64,000 nt of DNA from Przewalskia tangutica (GCA_029844215.1 CM056733.1:8553501-8617500); one strand, 5' to 3'; shown: positions 23,725-34,831, counted from the stretch's first letter. The notes: generated from the letters alone by a model not told the origin. Made by a program: numbers and translations.

Positions 23725-24888
23725 CTAAAATGGTGGTGGTGGCGGTGGATAATGCATCGACCATTGGTTGAACAGGGAACTCATCTCGTCATATCATTGG
23801 TGCAACCGTTGTTGCTCCCGCCAATTCTTATTGCCTTGTCGCAACTCATGTTGTCCCTGTCTCAACTCATTTTGTCCTTGTATCATTGTGTCGAAATGTT
23901 GCATCATCATTCTCTGGTTCTGGAGCACATTCTCCATCATAGGCACTGAAGGTTCTGCTTCTGTGGTTGGCTGGTGGCTAGATCCTGCCTCATATTGAGC
24001 CCCTATTTCAGGCTCATCTTCGTTCGCCGCGCTCGCTCTGCTGCCGCTGGTTGTACTCTTCGTCCGATCTTTGGGGCTTGGTGCAGGAAAGTGTGCACTA
24101 TCCCATGACACAGCGGTTGGTTTCTCTCATGAGTGTCTGGGTAGGGTTGGGACCCCATGGAAGGCGATAGATTGGTGATCGATGAGCCATGTCCCAATCC
24201 ACTGTTGTCACCAACTCGCTGATTTCTTCAATGCTCAGACTATCTCTTTCCCACATCAATCGTCATCCTCATAATTCCATATATCGCTTTAATCCTATCT
24301 TCCGCACTCGTGAAGTCGTGGATGAAATCATGTGGCGCCGAAAATATAGCCAACCCTTGGTCGCTTTGTTGAATCGGCACCGCTAGTGCTCTTGACCCAT
24401 TTCTTCCAATATCAAAAGCAGCCCGGGGTAGCTCACTGTTTGCAACGACATTCGGTCGATGACGCGTCGATGCTTCTATACCATGTTCGAAAGTGATTCC
24501 AATCGCTTCTTTCTTCAACATCAACCGTCTTCAATTTTGCATTGACATTCTCTGCTGTCACAGGCACATAAACTCCCCTTACAAAGCATCCCCTTTCCAC
24601 CTTCTCCGGAAAGTTGGCATAGAATTCACGCACCATTGTTGTGTTCATTGGTGTTATTTTCTCCGGATTTACAAATCTCCTCCACCCCCTTAACTCAATC
24701 ATTGCCCGAATGGGCTCATAAACATCTTCTTCCCCATATGACTCCCTCTGGTAGTCCATTCCCCTTTCCGGGATTAAAGGTCTGGTATCAAGCTTTTTGT
24801 ATCTTTGGAAGGCTTGGTAGCTCACAAACCTAGTATCATCAGAATGCAATGGGGTGGATGTGGAGGCTCTTCTCTTCCTGGTGGCCAT
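23725..24888 (-). pseudogene. Gag-like plant retroelement protein, ARR-T copy 2
   Basis: Second copy of the 9135-10300 gene, starting MATRKRRAST at 24888. The first 130 codons are intact and almost identical to copy 1 (VRGVYVPVTAENVNAKL, VDVEERSDWNHF). A shifted middle frame (24524-24240) shows what copy 1 has lost: an alpha-helical stretch ending FTSAEDRIKAIYGIMRM. The C-terminus has the NELRQGQHELRQG coiled-coil repeat, one repeat shorter than copy 1. It shows two or more frameshifts and belongs to the same transcript unit as the acidic ORF at 26342. Confidence 0.7.
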
Positions 24889-26081
24889 GGTTAAAACAGT
24901 TTCTGCAGCTTACAACTTAGTGGCACAAATGTTTCTTAACACAATCAACAACTAGCAGCTAACACAACACCCCCAAACTTCAATTCTTCTACCCAATACC
25001 CACACTCTCCTTTTCTACTCCTTCTCCAAACTTCACAATCAATTTTTCAGCACCTAAACTACTTCACAACTACAATACTCTTTCAAACTACTACCCCCTG
25101 TGACTTCAGTAAAGATCTCAAGAACAGAAAAATATTACCTTTTTATGAGAAGATTCAAGCTGTTCTTGTTTCTAATGGTGGTTTGAGGCTATGGAATGGA
25201 GCTTTGTTGTTTGAGATAGCTAAGGGTTTTTAGGAATTTAAGAGTTTTGGTTGTGGTTGGGTTGGATTTGTGGAGGAATCGGGTAGATTTTTGGATTTTC
25301 GTGTTTTTGGAAAAGGGTTAGGTTTTGAAATTGGAATTGGGAAATCGATTTCTAGGCGCTTAAGTTTCGATTTCCGCCGCCATGTGCTTTAGCCGCGGCT
25401 AATCTTCTCACTCGCTTCGACTTTCGCGCCGTCTCATTCTGGAGCCATGCGCTAAACTTGGCAAATTTTCTGAATTCACGCGTCTCGCTCAGCCGCGCTT
25501 AACCCGCTTTTTTTCTCGAAATCCGGCTTTTCTTCGCCGCTTTTTCTTCAGTTTATTGGCCTGTACCTGTCAATCACAACACAAACGCTACAACCCAAGA
25601 CCGTGAGACTGTTCTAGATAAAATAAAATAAACTAAAGATAGAAATTAAAATAACATAATTGAAAACGTTGGGTTGCCTCCCAACAAGCGTTGTCTTTAA
25701 CGTCTTTTAGCCGGACGCAATTAACCGGTACGAGTGCCCATTGGATACTTCTGTGAACTGCTTGCAATCCACAGATTTATTGTTGTAGGTCTCAATTTCC
25801 CTACGACCATTTGTTCAACCAAGTGCCTTAAACATACAATTATCCCCCAAGTACACAAGACAGGCTTGTCTTTTATGCTTTCTATAATGTAGGACTCCGT
25901 GAAATTCTCTACATCTCTCGACTCTAGGGGGTACTCTTGATGATGTGGATTTCCTAATTGGGGATCAGCAGTGATAACTGGTGGTGTTTCTTCTGTAATA
26001 GGTGCAAGAAAAGAATTTCCACGTAATCGAAGGTGAATAATTGGATTTCTCGCAATCTTTTCCTTCTCTACACCAACTATC
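24889..26081 (-). other. ARR-T copy 2, leader region
   Basis: Counterpart of 10301-11553. No supported gene. The GC-rich patch (25370-25520) is strongly rearranged against copy 1, while AT-rich flanks match closely. Confidence 0.55.
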
Positions 26082-26342
26082 TCACCGATTCCTCAATGGT
26101 TGGTTGTGGTTCGAGCTCTCAATTTGTCGTTCATCGCTCAAAATGACCGCGAGCTCTCCTATTTGCAGTTCCAGCTTCTTTATGGCCAATCTCGTTTCGT
26201 CCATGAACTGAGCTTGATACCTAGCGAAACTGAGTATGGCTTCTCGTAACTCCTCCCTCTCTTCCTCTATGGTTGGAGCTCTATCATATTGACAGTAGAA
26301 ATCCATGTCTAAAGGATCCCTGAGATGCATCAAAACCAACAA
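26082..26342 (-). CDS. Small acidic ORF, ARR-T copy 2
   Basis: 86 codons, MLVLMHLRDPLDMDFYCQ..., with EEEREELREAILSFARYQ and a tail KKLELQIGELAVIL that continues a helical heptad pattern. This copy keeps the frame beyond residue 55 better than copy 1. Function unknown. Confidence 0.5.
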   Translation of the reverse strand: MLVLMHLRDPLDMDFYCQYDRAPTIEEEREELREAILSFARYQAQFMDETRLAIKKLELQIGELAVILSDERQIESSNHNQPLRNR

Positions 26343-26485
26343 CGGATCACGACACCCTTGTTTTCACACAATAAATACATAAAACGAAAAAAGAATAAAA
26401 AAAAATAAAAAAATAAAAATTAACAAAGAATAAAAACCAAATTAGAAATTAAAAATAGATAAATTTGATATTGAACTATGCCTAA

Positions 26486-26501
26486 TCCCAAGAACGCGCC
26501 A
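26486..26501 (-). promoter_or_regulatory. ARR-T primer-binding site, right copy (degenerate)
   Basis: Minus strand reads TGGCGCGTTCTTGGGA against TGGCGCCGTTGCCGGGGA in the left copy; two short losses and substitutions in the GC core. Confidence 0.75.
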
Positions 26502-26507
26502 AAAACT

Positions 26508-27909
26508 TGATGCGCGAAAAGATGCACACACTTAAATGCAAGTGCACGTTATCGTGACAAGTAATATAGTCTTAGCAAGACCGAATATCGTCCACAAGGA
26601 TTAGGGTTCAAGTACCAAATATCTATCTTTTGGTATCTATTTGGTAAATTGATATTCGACTTTGTGGTTTATAACTACGAATTATAAAGGCTAATTTAAC
26701 TAATGAGTTTACTTCAGTTGTGATGAGAATAGGGCTTCCACGTCTCCTCACTATCCGCTTATGCCACTTATTTATGCAATAACTTATGGTCTTCTTCTTT
26801 TGGAGAAAGCAGGTTCACTAAATCGTTTTATACTCCCGTTAGGGTTATATAAACACTCAACCCCAGTATTGCACCTTACCTACCTTTCGGTGATAAGGAT
26901 AACTCTATAGGAGGATTAAGACTAAGAACCTAGTTAACCGTCACGCACAATGCGTAAAATTAGGGTTGTTAAGCCTCTCGTTAACGCTACATAAATAATT
27001 GAGGTATTTTCATCCCCAATCCAAGAATGTCTACCCAACTTACATCATATTCACAATCCCCTCCTATCGGAGTCTGATTAGAAATCATATAGTGATAATT
27101 AGTTGTCAATTAACTACCAAGCATTCAATTCAATTATTGGATAGATCTCAACAAAAAGAAGAATAACCATAAGCATGCATTAAATCATAACATAAGTTTC
27201 TAGAGATTCAACATGGAAATCCCTATAGAGGAATTAGTTCCTAGCCATTGACATGGCAAGAACTAATTCCATGTTCTTCATAAAACTGAAATAAAAACAA
27301 GAAAAGGAAAGAAAATTTACTAAACTATGGTCTCCAATATCCAAGCAAGAAAGCCTTGTGTTGTGCAAGAAGGGGAACCCTTAAAATCTGCCTAGGGTTC
27401 TCCTTTTATAGGCTGAAAACCGCCTCTCTCTTTTCCTTCAGTGCCGACCTGCATTTCGCCCAAAACTCGATTTTTCCCGCGCCGCCGCTGCGTCGCTTTG
27501 GCGCCGCGCGGAACCGTGGTCCTTCGGTGATTTGGCGCCGCCCCGATTCTGGCTGCTCGCAGCGCGCTACTTCTTCGTAGCCTCTTCGATGATTAGCGCC
27601 GCGCCTCGCACTGCCGACATGGAGCCGCGCGCTGGGTCTTCTCAGCCTCTCTCGATAGTGGGCGCCGCGACCGCTTCGATCAGATGAGCCGCGGCGCTGT
27701 GCAGGTTTCACTGTTCGCCACTTTCTCTGTTTTTAGCTCTGGAACCTCCTTTTTTGCCCTCTTTTAGCTCATTTTCTTCCATTTGGCCATTTTAACCACT
27801 TTGACTCAAAAGAAAGGAAAACTATCCTAATACGACACTTATTTGTACAAAAAGGGACAAAAGAATAACTAAAACTGACTCAAAAGGTGTATATAAAATA
27901 CACCGATTA
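26508..27909 (-). repeat. ARR-T 5' LTR (right)
   Basis: Begins TGATGCGCG and ends ACACCGATTA, so the expected terminal CA appears as TA; the next bases GCAGCAG are RT-A gag. TATA box on the minus strand at 27404-27410. It differs from the middle LTR at many single positions in both halves. Confidence 0.82.
27404..27410 (-). promoter_or_regulatory. TATA box, ARR-T right LTR
   Basis: Minus-strand CCTATAAAAGGA; the promoter of the 5' LTR of the array. Confidence 0.65.
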
Positions 27910-28340
27910 GCAGCAGACTGGATTTGCACCTCAGCCGGTTCAGAGCGCTCCTCCACCATCTTCCGGGCGTTCAGGGTATTCGGGAGCAGGTCAGGGCTCC
28001 AGAGCTTCGGGCTTCCAAGGAAGCAGGGATGCTACCCGATCGAGACCACCCCCCTCTCGGTGTGACCGATGTGGTAGATCCCATTTCGGGAGTTGTGGTA
28101 ATACTGTGGGGCCTTGTTACACTTGTGGCCAACAAGGTCATATTTCGGCGGACCGTCCACTGCAGGCGCAAATGGTAGGTGGTTCACCTGAGGTCATTCA
28201 CCGGGTCTTCATCTCCTATGGTTACTCGCCCCAGAGAGCAGGGTACTCATGGGCCAGTAGGTCGCGGCAGAGGTCGTGGCAAGGGTCCTAGTTCCAGCGG
28301 TCCTCAGAACCGCATTTATGCCATGTCCAGCCGTCAGGAC
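27910..28340 (+). pseudogene. RT-A gag C-terminus with zinc knuckle
   Basis: Encodes the Gln/Pro/Ser-rich linker (QQTGFAPQPVQSAPPP, then GYSGAGQGSRASGFQGS) followed by CDRCGRSHFGSCG and the knuckle CYTCGQQGHISADRP. The final Cys expected in a CCHC knuckle is Arg here. A glycine/arginine-rich stretch (VGRGRGRGKGPSSSGPQN) leads into the protease. One frameshift occurs near 28170. The nucleocapsid part binds element RNA. Confidence 0.82.
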
Positions 28341-28750
28341 CAGGAGGCGTCACCGGATGTCGTCACAGGTACATTATTGGTTTCATGTTGTGATGTATAT
28401 GCGTTAATAGATCCAGGTTCTACCTTGTCCTATATATCTCCCCATATTGCTGGTAGAATAGGGATAGAGCCTGAGTCCATAAAACCTTTGGCGTGCTACG
28501 CCAATGAGTGATTCGGTGGTAGCTGAGCGGGTATATAAGGCTTGCCTAGTGACTATATACAGTCGTCAGACCCTAGCAGATTTGATAGAGTTGGATATGA
28601 CGGACTTTGATGTGATTATGAGTATGGATTGGCTAACGTCTTGCTATGCCAATGTGGACTGTAGAGAGAGAGATCGCACGGTTCAGCTTTCTGGAGCCGG
28701 TTATCGAGTGGAAGGGGAATACTGTGTCACCGAGGGGTAGGTTTATTTCT
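28341..28750 (+). pseudogene. RT-A protease region
   Basis: Aspartic protease with the motif DVYALIDPGSTLSYIS at about 28390-28437 (catalytic Asp in LIDPGST), as in Tekay elements. Downstream are IGIEPESIKPL, LIELDMTDFDVIMSMDWL and CYANVDCRERD. The frame changes at about 28500 and 28680. It would cleave the Gag-Pol polyprotein inside the particle. Confidence 0.85.
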
Positions 28751-30299
28751 TACCTCAAGGCTAAGAAGATGGTGCAGAAGGGGTATATCTACCATATTGT
28801 TCGGGTATTTGATACTAAGGCCGAGATACCAGACCTTCAGTCAGTTCCGGTGGTTAGAGAGTTTCCAGACGTATTCCCAGACGATCTCCCGGGTATCCCT
28901 CCTGAGAGGGAGACTGAGTTTTTCATTGTTATGTCACCAGACACTCGTCCTATATCTATTTCACCATACAGGATGGCACCTGCTGAGTTGAGGGAGTTGA
29001 AACACCAGCTGAAGGATTTGCTGGAAAAAGGCTTTATTAGGCCTAGTGTTTCTCCCTGGTGAGCGCCGGTTTTATTTGTAAAGAAGAAGGATGGGACGTT
29101 GCGTATGTGTGTTGATTACATGCAGCTGAATAAGGTAACTATAAAGAACAGATACCCCCTCCCCAGGATTGATGATTTGTTTGACCAGTTGCAGGGTGCG
29201 AGGTGTTTCTCCAAGATAGACATGCGGTCTGGTTACCATCAGGTGCGAGTTAGAGAGGCAGATATCCCAAAGACTGCATTCAGGACCCGGTATGGGCACT
29301 ATGAGTTCAGGGTGATGTCTTTCGGGTTGACCAACGCCCCAGCAGTATTCATGGATTTGATGAACCAGGTGTTCAAGCCATTCTTGGATATGTTCGTTAT
29401 AATATTCATTGATGATATCCTGGTTTATTCGCGCACAGAGCAGGAGCATGCAGATCATTCGGCGACGCAGATCTTGAGCCCTCCGGGACCGGCAGTTGTA
29501 TGCCAAGTTCTCGAAATGCGAGTTTTGGTTGACTTCAGTGGCTTTCTTAGGGCATGTTATCGGGGCCGATGGTATTCGGGTTGATACAGCAAAGATTGAG
29601 GCAGTCAAGACTTGGTCTAGGCCCACTACACCGACGGAGGTGCGCAACTTTTTGGGCCTTGCGGGTTATTATAGAAGGTTTGTGGAGAAGTTTGCTTCCA
29701 TTTCAACACCTTTGACTAGGCTGACCCAGAAAGCAGTTATGTTTCAGTGGACGGATGCTTGTGAGGAGAGCTTCCGGTTACTGAAGGAGAAATTGACGAC
29801 CGCCCCAGTTCTTACTCTTCCAGAGGGTTTAGACGGATATGTGGTTTATTGTGATGCGTCGGGTGTCGGGCTTGGGTGCGTGCTGATGCAACACGGTAAA
29901 GTTATAGCTTACACATCTCGACAGCTCAGGAAGCATTAGAGGAACTACCCCACATTAGAGTTGGCAGCAGTGATTCATGCCTTGAAGATCTGGAGACATT
30001 ATTTATATGGAGTTCATGTGGATATTTACACAGACCACAAGAGCCTCCAGTATATCTTCAGCCAGAGGGAGCTGAACTTGCGGCAGAGACGGTGGTTAGA
30101 GCTACTTAAGAATTATGATGTCGATATCCTATACCACCCAGGGAAGGCCAATGTAGTTGCAGATGCCCTTAGCCGCAGATCGATGGGTAGTCTGTCAGAT
30201 GTGCCGCCAGGGAAAAGGGGCATGGTCCGCGAGTTACATCAGCTAGCGAGCCTTGGAGTTCATTTGGTTGGTTCTGATAGTAGTGGAGTTCGAGTTTGA
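28751..30299 (+). pseudogene. RT-A reverse transcriptase and RNase H
   Basis: The most complete RT in the window. REFPDVFPDDLPGIPPERE lies at about 28855-28915, then LKDLLEKGFIRPSVSPW is cut by a TGA stop at 29060-29062 where related elements have Gly. RT continues with MCVDYMQLNKVTIKNRYPLP, FSKIDMRSGYHQVRV, YEFRVMSFGLTNAPAVF and the catalytic FIDDILVYS (FIDD at 29405-29416). A frameshift near 29470 joins the thumb (FSKCEFWLTSVAFLGHVIGA) and RNase H, with Asp in YCDASGVGLG (29847-29876). A TAG stop at 29937 precedes HALKIWRHYLYG, DHKSLQYIFSQRELNLRQRR and DALSRRSMGSL. It would copy element RNA into DNA. Confidence 0.9.
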
Positions 30300-31663
30300 G
30301 AAGTTGCCGAGTCGTCCATCGTCGAGGAGGTGAAAAGGCGACAGTATGAGGATCCGATTATAGTACGGTATCGAGATACGGCTCTTCGAGAGGAGAAAAG
30401 TCTATTTGAGGTAGCACCTGTTGGGGTGCTAAGATTTGAGGGCAGGTTGTGTGTTCCCGATGTAGCAGGACTTCGCCGCCAGATTTCGGGAGGCACACGG
30501 TGCGTTACTCTATTCATCCGGTCGACTAAGATGTACCACGACCTCGGATGTATGTATTGGTGGACGGGCACAAGAGGACGTTGCAGTTTGTTGCTCGGTC
30601 CGAATTGTCGCCAGGTCAGTGGAGCACCGAAGCACAGCGGTTGTTGCGGATGATAGATATTCGACATGGAAGTGGGAGGTGATCAATATGGACTTTATTA
30701 CGGGGTTACCTCACACTCGGAGAGCATGATTCCATCCGGTTATTATCGACAGTGAAAATCAGCCCACTTTCTTCCAAATGACGACGCTGCAGAGGATTAT
30801 GCTAGACTTTACATCCGAGAGATCGTGAGACCGCATGGGTCCCCATATCTATTATATCGATGCAGGAGCCGGTTTATGGCTAACTTCGGAGGTCTTTCCG
30901 AGGGGATTAGGACGCAGTGAGCCTCGATCAGATTTCATCCCTGCATCGACGACAGACAAAGCGTACTATACAGACACTTGAGGATATGCTGTGGGCCTGT
31001 GTTATCGATTTCAGGGGTAGATGGGAGGATCATTTGCCTCTAGTGGAGTTTGCGTATAACAACAACTACCATTCTAGTATCCAGATGACGCCTTATGAGG
31101 CCTTATACGGGAGGAAGTTCAGGTCACCGATAGGCTAGTTTGATATAGGCGAAGTTCAGTTAGTCGGGCAGGACTTGATTCAGCAGGCGGTGGATAAGGT
31201 GAAGCTTATCCAGAGCGTTATTGTCGGCACCGAGTCGATGTGTCGACGCAGATCATCGACGTTGACACTTGGAGTTTGAGATGGATGATTGGGTCTTCTT
31301 GAAGGTATCACCCATGAAGGGTGTGATGAGGTTTGGGAAGAAGGGAAAACATAGCCCAAGGTACATTGGGCCTTATCAGATTGTCCGTAGGGTAGGCAAG
31401 GTTGCCTATGAGTTGGATCTGTCGTCCGATCCGAGGCGACATCCGATTTTCATGTGTCTATGTTGCGAAGGTGTATCGGAGATCCATCTAGAGTGCACCC
31501 GATTTGTGATGTTCAGGTGACAGAGGGGTTATCGTATGAGGAGAGTCCCATAACGATACTCGATCGTCAGATTAGGCGACTGCGGACAAAGGATGTGGCT
31601 TCCGTCAAGGTCTTATGGCGGAACGAGAACAGAGAAGAAATGACATGGGAAGCATAAGAGGAC
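30300..31663 (+). pseudogene. RT-A integrase with chromodomain-like C-terminus, cut by NA-1
   Basis: The N-terminal region has KRRQYEDPIIVRYRDTALRE and a degraded HHCC zinc-binding segment (STKMYHDLGCMYWW near 30525-30570). The core is badly shifted between 30640 and 30950. The C-terminal part is clear: VEFAYNNNYHSSIQMTPYEA (31042-31101), then a stop where GWFD should be, then MDDWVFLKVSPMKGVMRF, GPYQIVRRVGKVAYELDL, and the tail VTEGLSYEESPITILDRQIR and VKVLWRNENREEMTWEA. NA-1 starts right after the codons for EED. The tail resembles the chromodomain-type ends of Tekay integrases. Confidence 0.88.
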
Positions 31664-31958
31664 TGTTACACCCCGTAGTTCGGGTCATGCTTAGGGGACG
31701 TACGAAAGGAATTAAGTTTTAAATTTTAGAATGATGGGTTGACGGAATGTTTCAGACGGGTTGTTAGTCAACTTTGAGGCGGTTTATGTCCCGTTACATT
31801 GAGAGTTCCTAGGTGTTTCAAAGGCCTAGTACGTAGTTCGTTGAGTCTAGTTTCCAAAGCAACCAACCGTTCGTCGATAGGACATAGGAGTAGAAAGTTA
31901 TGGAGGATACAAGTTCAGTGCGCAGTCGGGCAGAAAAGCAACATCGGTCAGGAGCCAC

Positions 31959-32060
31959 AGCGCCGCGGCGCCGGATGCAGGGCCGCGGCACCGGATACTA
32001 TGGAGAATCGCTGAAGTTGCAGCGCCGCGGCGCCGGAAAGCAGGGCCGCGGCGCCGGAAG
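31959..32060 (+). repeat. GC-rich palindromic repeats in LTR1 U3
   Basis: Four copies of GCCGCGGCGCCGGA or close variants, each preceded by CAG, at about 31959, 31978, 32021 and 32041. Also present in LTR2 (47060-47160) and reduced in LTR3 (52440-52610). Very dense in CG and CHG sites. Confidence 0.8.
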
Positions 32061-32223
32061 TTCCGAAAGTTCGCAGAGGTTTCAGCGGCCACATGGCCGC
32101 AGGCCGCGGTGCGAGGCGGTTTTTCGCGAACTGGAAAAATCAGAACACTATTTTTTAAAAAAAGAGGCCATGGGTGGGTGACAAGTGTCCCCCCCCCCCC
32201 CCCATCTGATTTTGTGCATGTAC

Positions 32224-32254
32224 TATTTATTGACCAAGTCTTGAAGAGTTGGTC
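32224..32254 (+). promoter_or_regulatory. TATTTATT box with palindrome in NA-1 LTR1
   Basis: An AT box (TATTTATT) is followed by GACCAAGTCTT-G-AAGAGTTGGTC. In LTR2 (47317-47339), LTR3 (52720-52742) and the RT-A LTR (55634-55656) the palindrome is perfect with 11-bp arms. It may be a core promoter with a hairpin at the start of the RNA; this is inference. Confidence 0.45.
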
Positions 32255-34632
32255 ATTCTTCAAAGCTCCTTCTTCTCTCTAAAATGTTCTTCCTTCTCTC
32301 TAAAATTCCTCTCCCTTCTCTCTAGAAATTCAAGAAGAAACCAAGGCTTAGAGAAAATTTCAGAAAAGGTGGCAAGAAGGAAACTGGTTGACAATCTTGT
32401 AGGAGGTTTGTGGAGGTGATTGTGGAAAGGAGGCAAGTGAAATTTGTTGGACTAATTTGGGTAAGCTTTAAGGTAACAATCCTTTCTTTTTTGCTAGTAA
32501 ATTGCATTGCATGTGTGGAAGAAAGGACTTGTAGTTGTCAATATTGCCTTTAGATATATTGCATGTAGGAATTGGATAAGAATTTGGATAAAAAAAAAGG
32601 GAATTGGATAAGAATGTGGATTAAAAAGGAATTGGATAAGAATTTATGTTGTTATACCTCAAAATTGCCAAATTGGACCTTGTAGTTTGTATTAGTTGTT
32701 ATGTATTGTGGGGCAGAATTTTACACGTCCAAGTTAGGCGTGTAATCCCCTTTGTGTTGATTGGATTGTTGTGCCTTAAAGGTGGCGTGTTTGGTTATTG
32801 ATTCGGCCTTGAAAAAGGTGGCAAAGTATGTAGAAGCAAAGGAAGTGTTGTCCAATTTTCCGTAGGAATAAGGGACTTTTCAATTAGAATGTTCTACGTT
32901 GAAGTTAGAGGCTAATGGATGTATTATGGTCATTATAGGTTGACATACTACGCGTGATATATTGAACTTGCGAGTGGATTGACCCGAAGAGGTATGTGGA
33001 ACTTCCTATCTCTTGAGCATGAGTAGTTGCACTTATATAGTACGGTAGACGTACAAGAATTTGATGTCCCTTACTTGTTTTAAGATTGGCCAAGTTTGGT
33101 GAGTAAGGGGATTAACTCACTTCTTTAAAAAGTATTAAAGATGTCCTAAGTTTTCAAAGTTAAGGGACTTGAAGTGTTTTAAGTATATGAGACTTGTTTC
33201 GTTTTAAAAGTATAAGTCCCTTGGATATAGGGAAATGTATTTGACTAATGTATAAAGTTAATATAACGACTTTATGGGAAGTTGGTTATATTAGCTTTAT
33301 GGAAGGTTAACAAAAGAAAGATTTACTCTAAGTAAAATAAGTACGGATAAATGATTTGAATTTATGAAAGGCAAATTGGTTTTAAGGCATCAAATGCCTA
33401 AGGTTTTAAAAGAAAAGAAGTCACATGATTTAGAAGCCTATTATATTTCTAAAAGGAAATGTGACTTGTCTTGAAAGTTAGTCGTAAGTTGATACTACGA
33501 TTATTAGTATCTTGGAAGTTTTACATAAAAATGAGTCAGTCTTAACAAGGTTAGAGGTACGTGGTACTTGGGTTGAATTCCCGGATTTTCTCTTAAATGA
33601 CATGATGGTGCCTTAAGTAAACTAAAATGAGAGGATATATTAATAATGTTAATAAGAAGTTAGAGGATTTCTTAACTTGCTTATGTTATGATAAGCCGGT
33701 AGCGCTTATGTTATGTATGATAGCCGGTTGTGCTAGGTTATATATTCTTACGGGGTAGACCCCGGGTTATTCTTGTTATTTCCTTTGGACATATTGACAC
33801 GATGGATGGTCCACGGGTATGCGTCCATTAGGATGGTTTACTACTTATTCCATGGATTTGCTACCCATGATGCGAGTGCGGCGTTTGTACTCATGCGGGC
33901 CCACCGGGTCCATGCGGGTGAAATAGTCTCATGCGGGTGAAATAGTCCCATACGAGGCGGATGACCTCATGCGGGTCCACAGGACCTATGCGGGTGAAAT
34001 AGTCCCGTATAGGATCTTAATGATCTCGCGCGAGGACCTGTTTTGATCATGAGCCTCCTATTTTTATGCAGTAAAGTTTATACTTGTTACTCTCATTGTT
34101 AGTAAGGCACAATGCAATGTAATTTGATTTTCATCCATGACTCCAGCTTATTTTAGACTTATGATATTATTACAGTATTTTCCAGTTTTACATACTTGGT
34201 ACATATCAGGTCTCGACCCTTCTGGCTGCGTTCATGCCGCAGGTAGGGGTAAGCAGGTGGTGGATCCTCATTCTTAGGATCTTTGCTCAGGTGTCAGAAG
34301 CTCCATTTCTCCGGAGGCTTGACTTTTGGTACGGTCCTCCCTGATGTTGTAGATATTGTATACATTCAGGGGTATGACGGGACCCTGTCCCGTCATAGTT
34401 GTTACAAACTCTTAGAGGCCTGTAGTCCTGTTATAAATTGGATTGTAAAGGATGTAACTGTTCAGTCTTTTTGTTATATTTATAATTACGGAAAGGTAGC
34501 CATTTTGGGTTAGCCCGTTTCATACTTTATACTGTTTCTTGTTATGAGTTACTTCCGCTGGTTTTCTCTGATGTTGTATCACGCGGTTCCTGGTAAGGCA
34601 CGATCACGCCCGAGGCTCGGTCGTGACAAAAG

Positions 34633-34644
34633 TGGTATCAGAGC
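34633..34644 (+). promoter_or_regulatory. NA-1 primer-binding site 1 (tRNA-iMet)
   Basis: TGGTATCAGAGC, perfect 12-nt match to the complement of the initiator-Met tRNA 3' end, 4 nt after the LTR. Confidence 0.95.
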
Positions 34645-34831
34645 AGTTAATCCTCGGAAAGGGTCTACAGGCCGTATCTAGTAGAGTCTTGATTATCGGT
34701 GTGTTGTGCACCACATCTATAATCAGGAGGCTACAGGATATTTAGGATTGATTTCCATTCTTTCACTCTAAGATCGTGCAATAGAGCTGTGTTATAGGTT
34801 GAACTCCCTCTGACATATTTATGTATCAGTT

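Larger units (their letters stand above)
7202..27909 (-). mobile_element. ARR-T: Tat/Athila-like non-autonomous array (LTR-body-LTR-body-LTR)
   Basis: Two head-to-tail copies of one element share a middle LTR. The layout is partial 3' LTR 7202-7918, body 7919-11988, LTR 11989-13338, body 13339-26507 (carrying NA-2 at 13639-22833), and 5' LTR 26508-27909. The LTR has inverted ends TGAT...ATCA. The primer-binding site matches Asp tRNA, as in Tat/Athila elements, and the polypurine tract is AAGTTTGGGGGTATT. Each body carries only a small acidic ORF and a gag-like gene; no protease, RT or integrase is visible, so the element is non-autonomous. The right end abuts RT-A gag (GCAGCAG...), suggesting insertion into that gene. 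The left LTR is cut at 7201 by RT-C. Confidence 0.82.
31664..34628 (+). repeat. NA-1 LTR1 (2,965 bp)
   Basis: TGTTACACCCCGTAGTTCGG...CGGTCGTGACA, followed by the primer-binding site. Inside are a GC-rich repeat (31959-32060), a mutated G-box site with a 15-C run (32176-32203), a TATTTATT box with a short palindrome (32224-32254), CT-rich sequence, a short repeat of GGAATTGGATAAGAA (32569-32650), and a GC-rich minisatellite around 33860-34040. Confidence 0.92.

Noticed and set aside
31900..32181. Arg/Gly-rich plus-strand frame in LTR1
   Set aside because: Produced by GC-rich palindromic repeats; not kept in LTR3.
33700..34040. Regularly spaced ATGCGGGTGAAATAGTC repeats as a possible CRISPR array
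   Set aside because: Plant LTR minisatellite with no unique spacers of constant length; present in several LTRs.
34633..34644. Possible tRNA gene at TGGTATCAGAGC
   Set aside because: Only 12 nt matching a tRNA 3' end, located just after an LTR; it is a primer-binding site and no cloverleaf is present.
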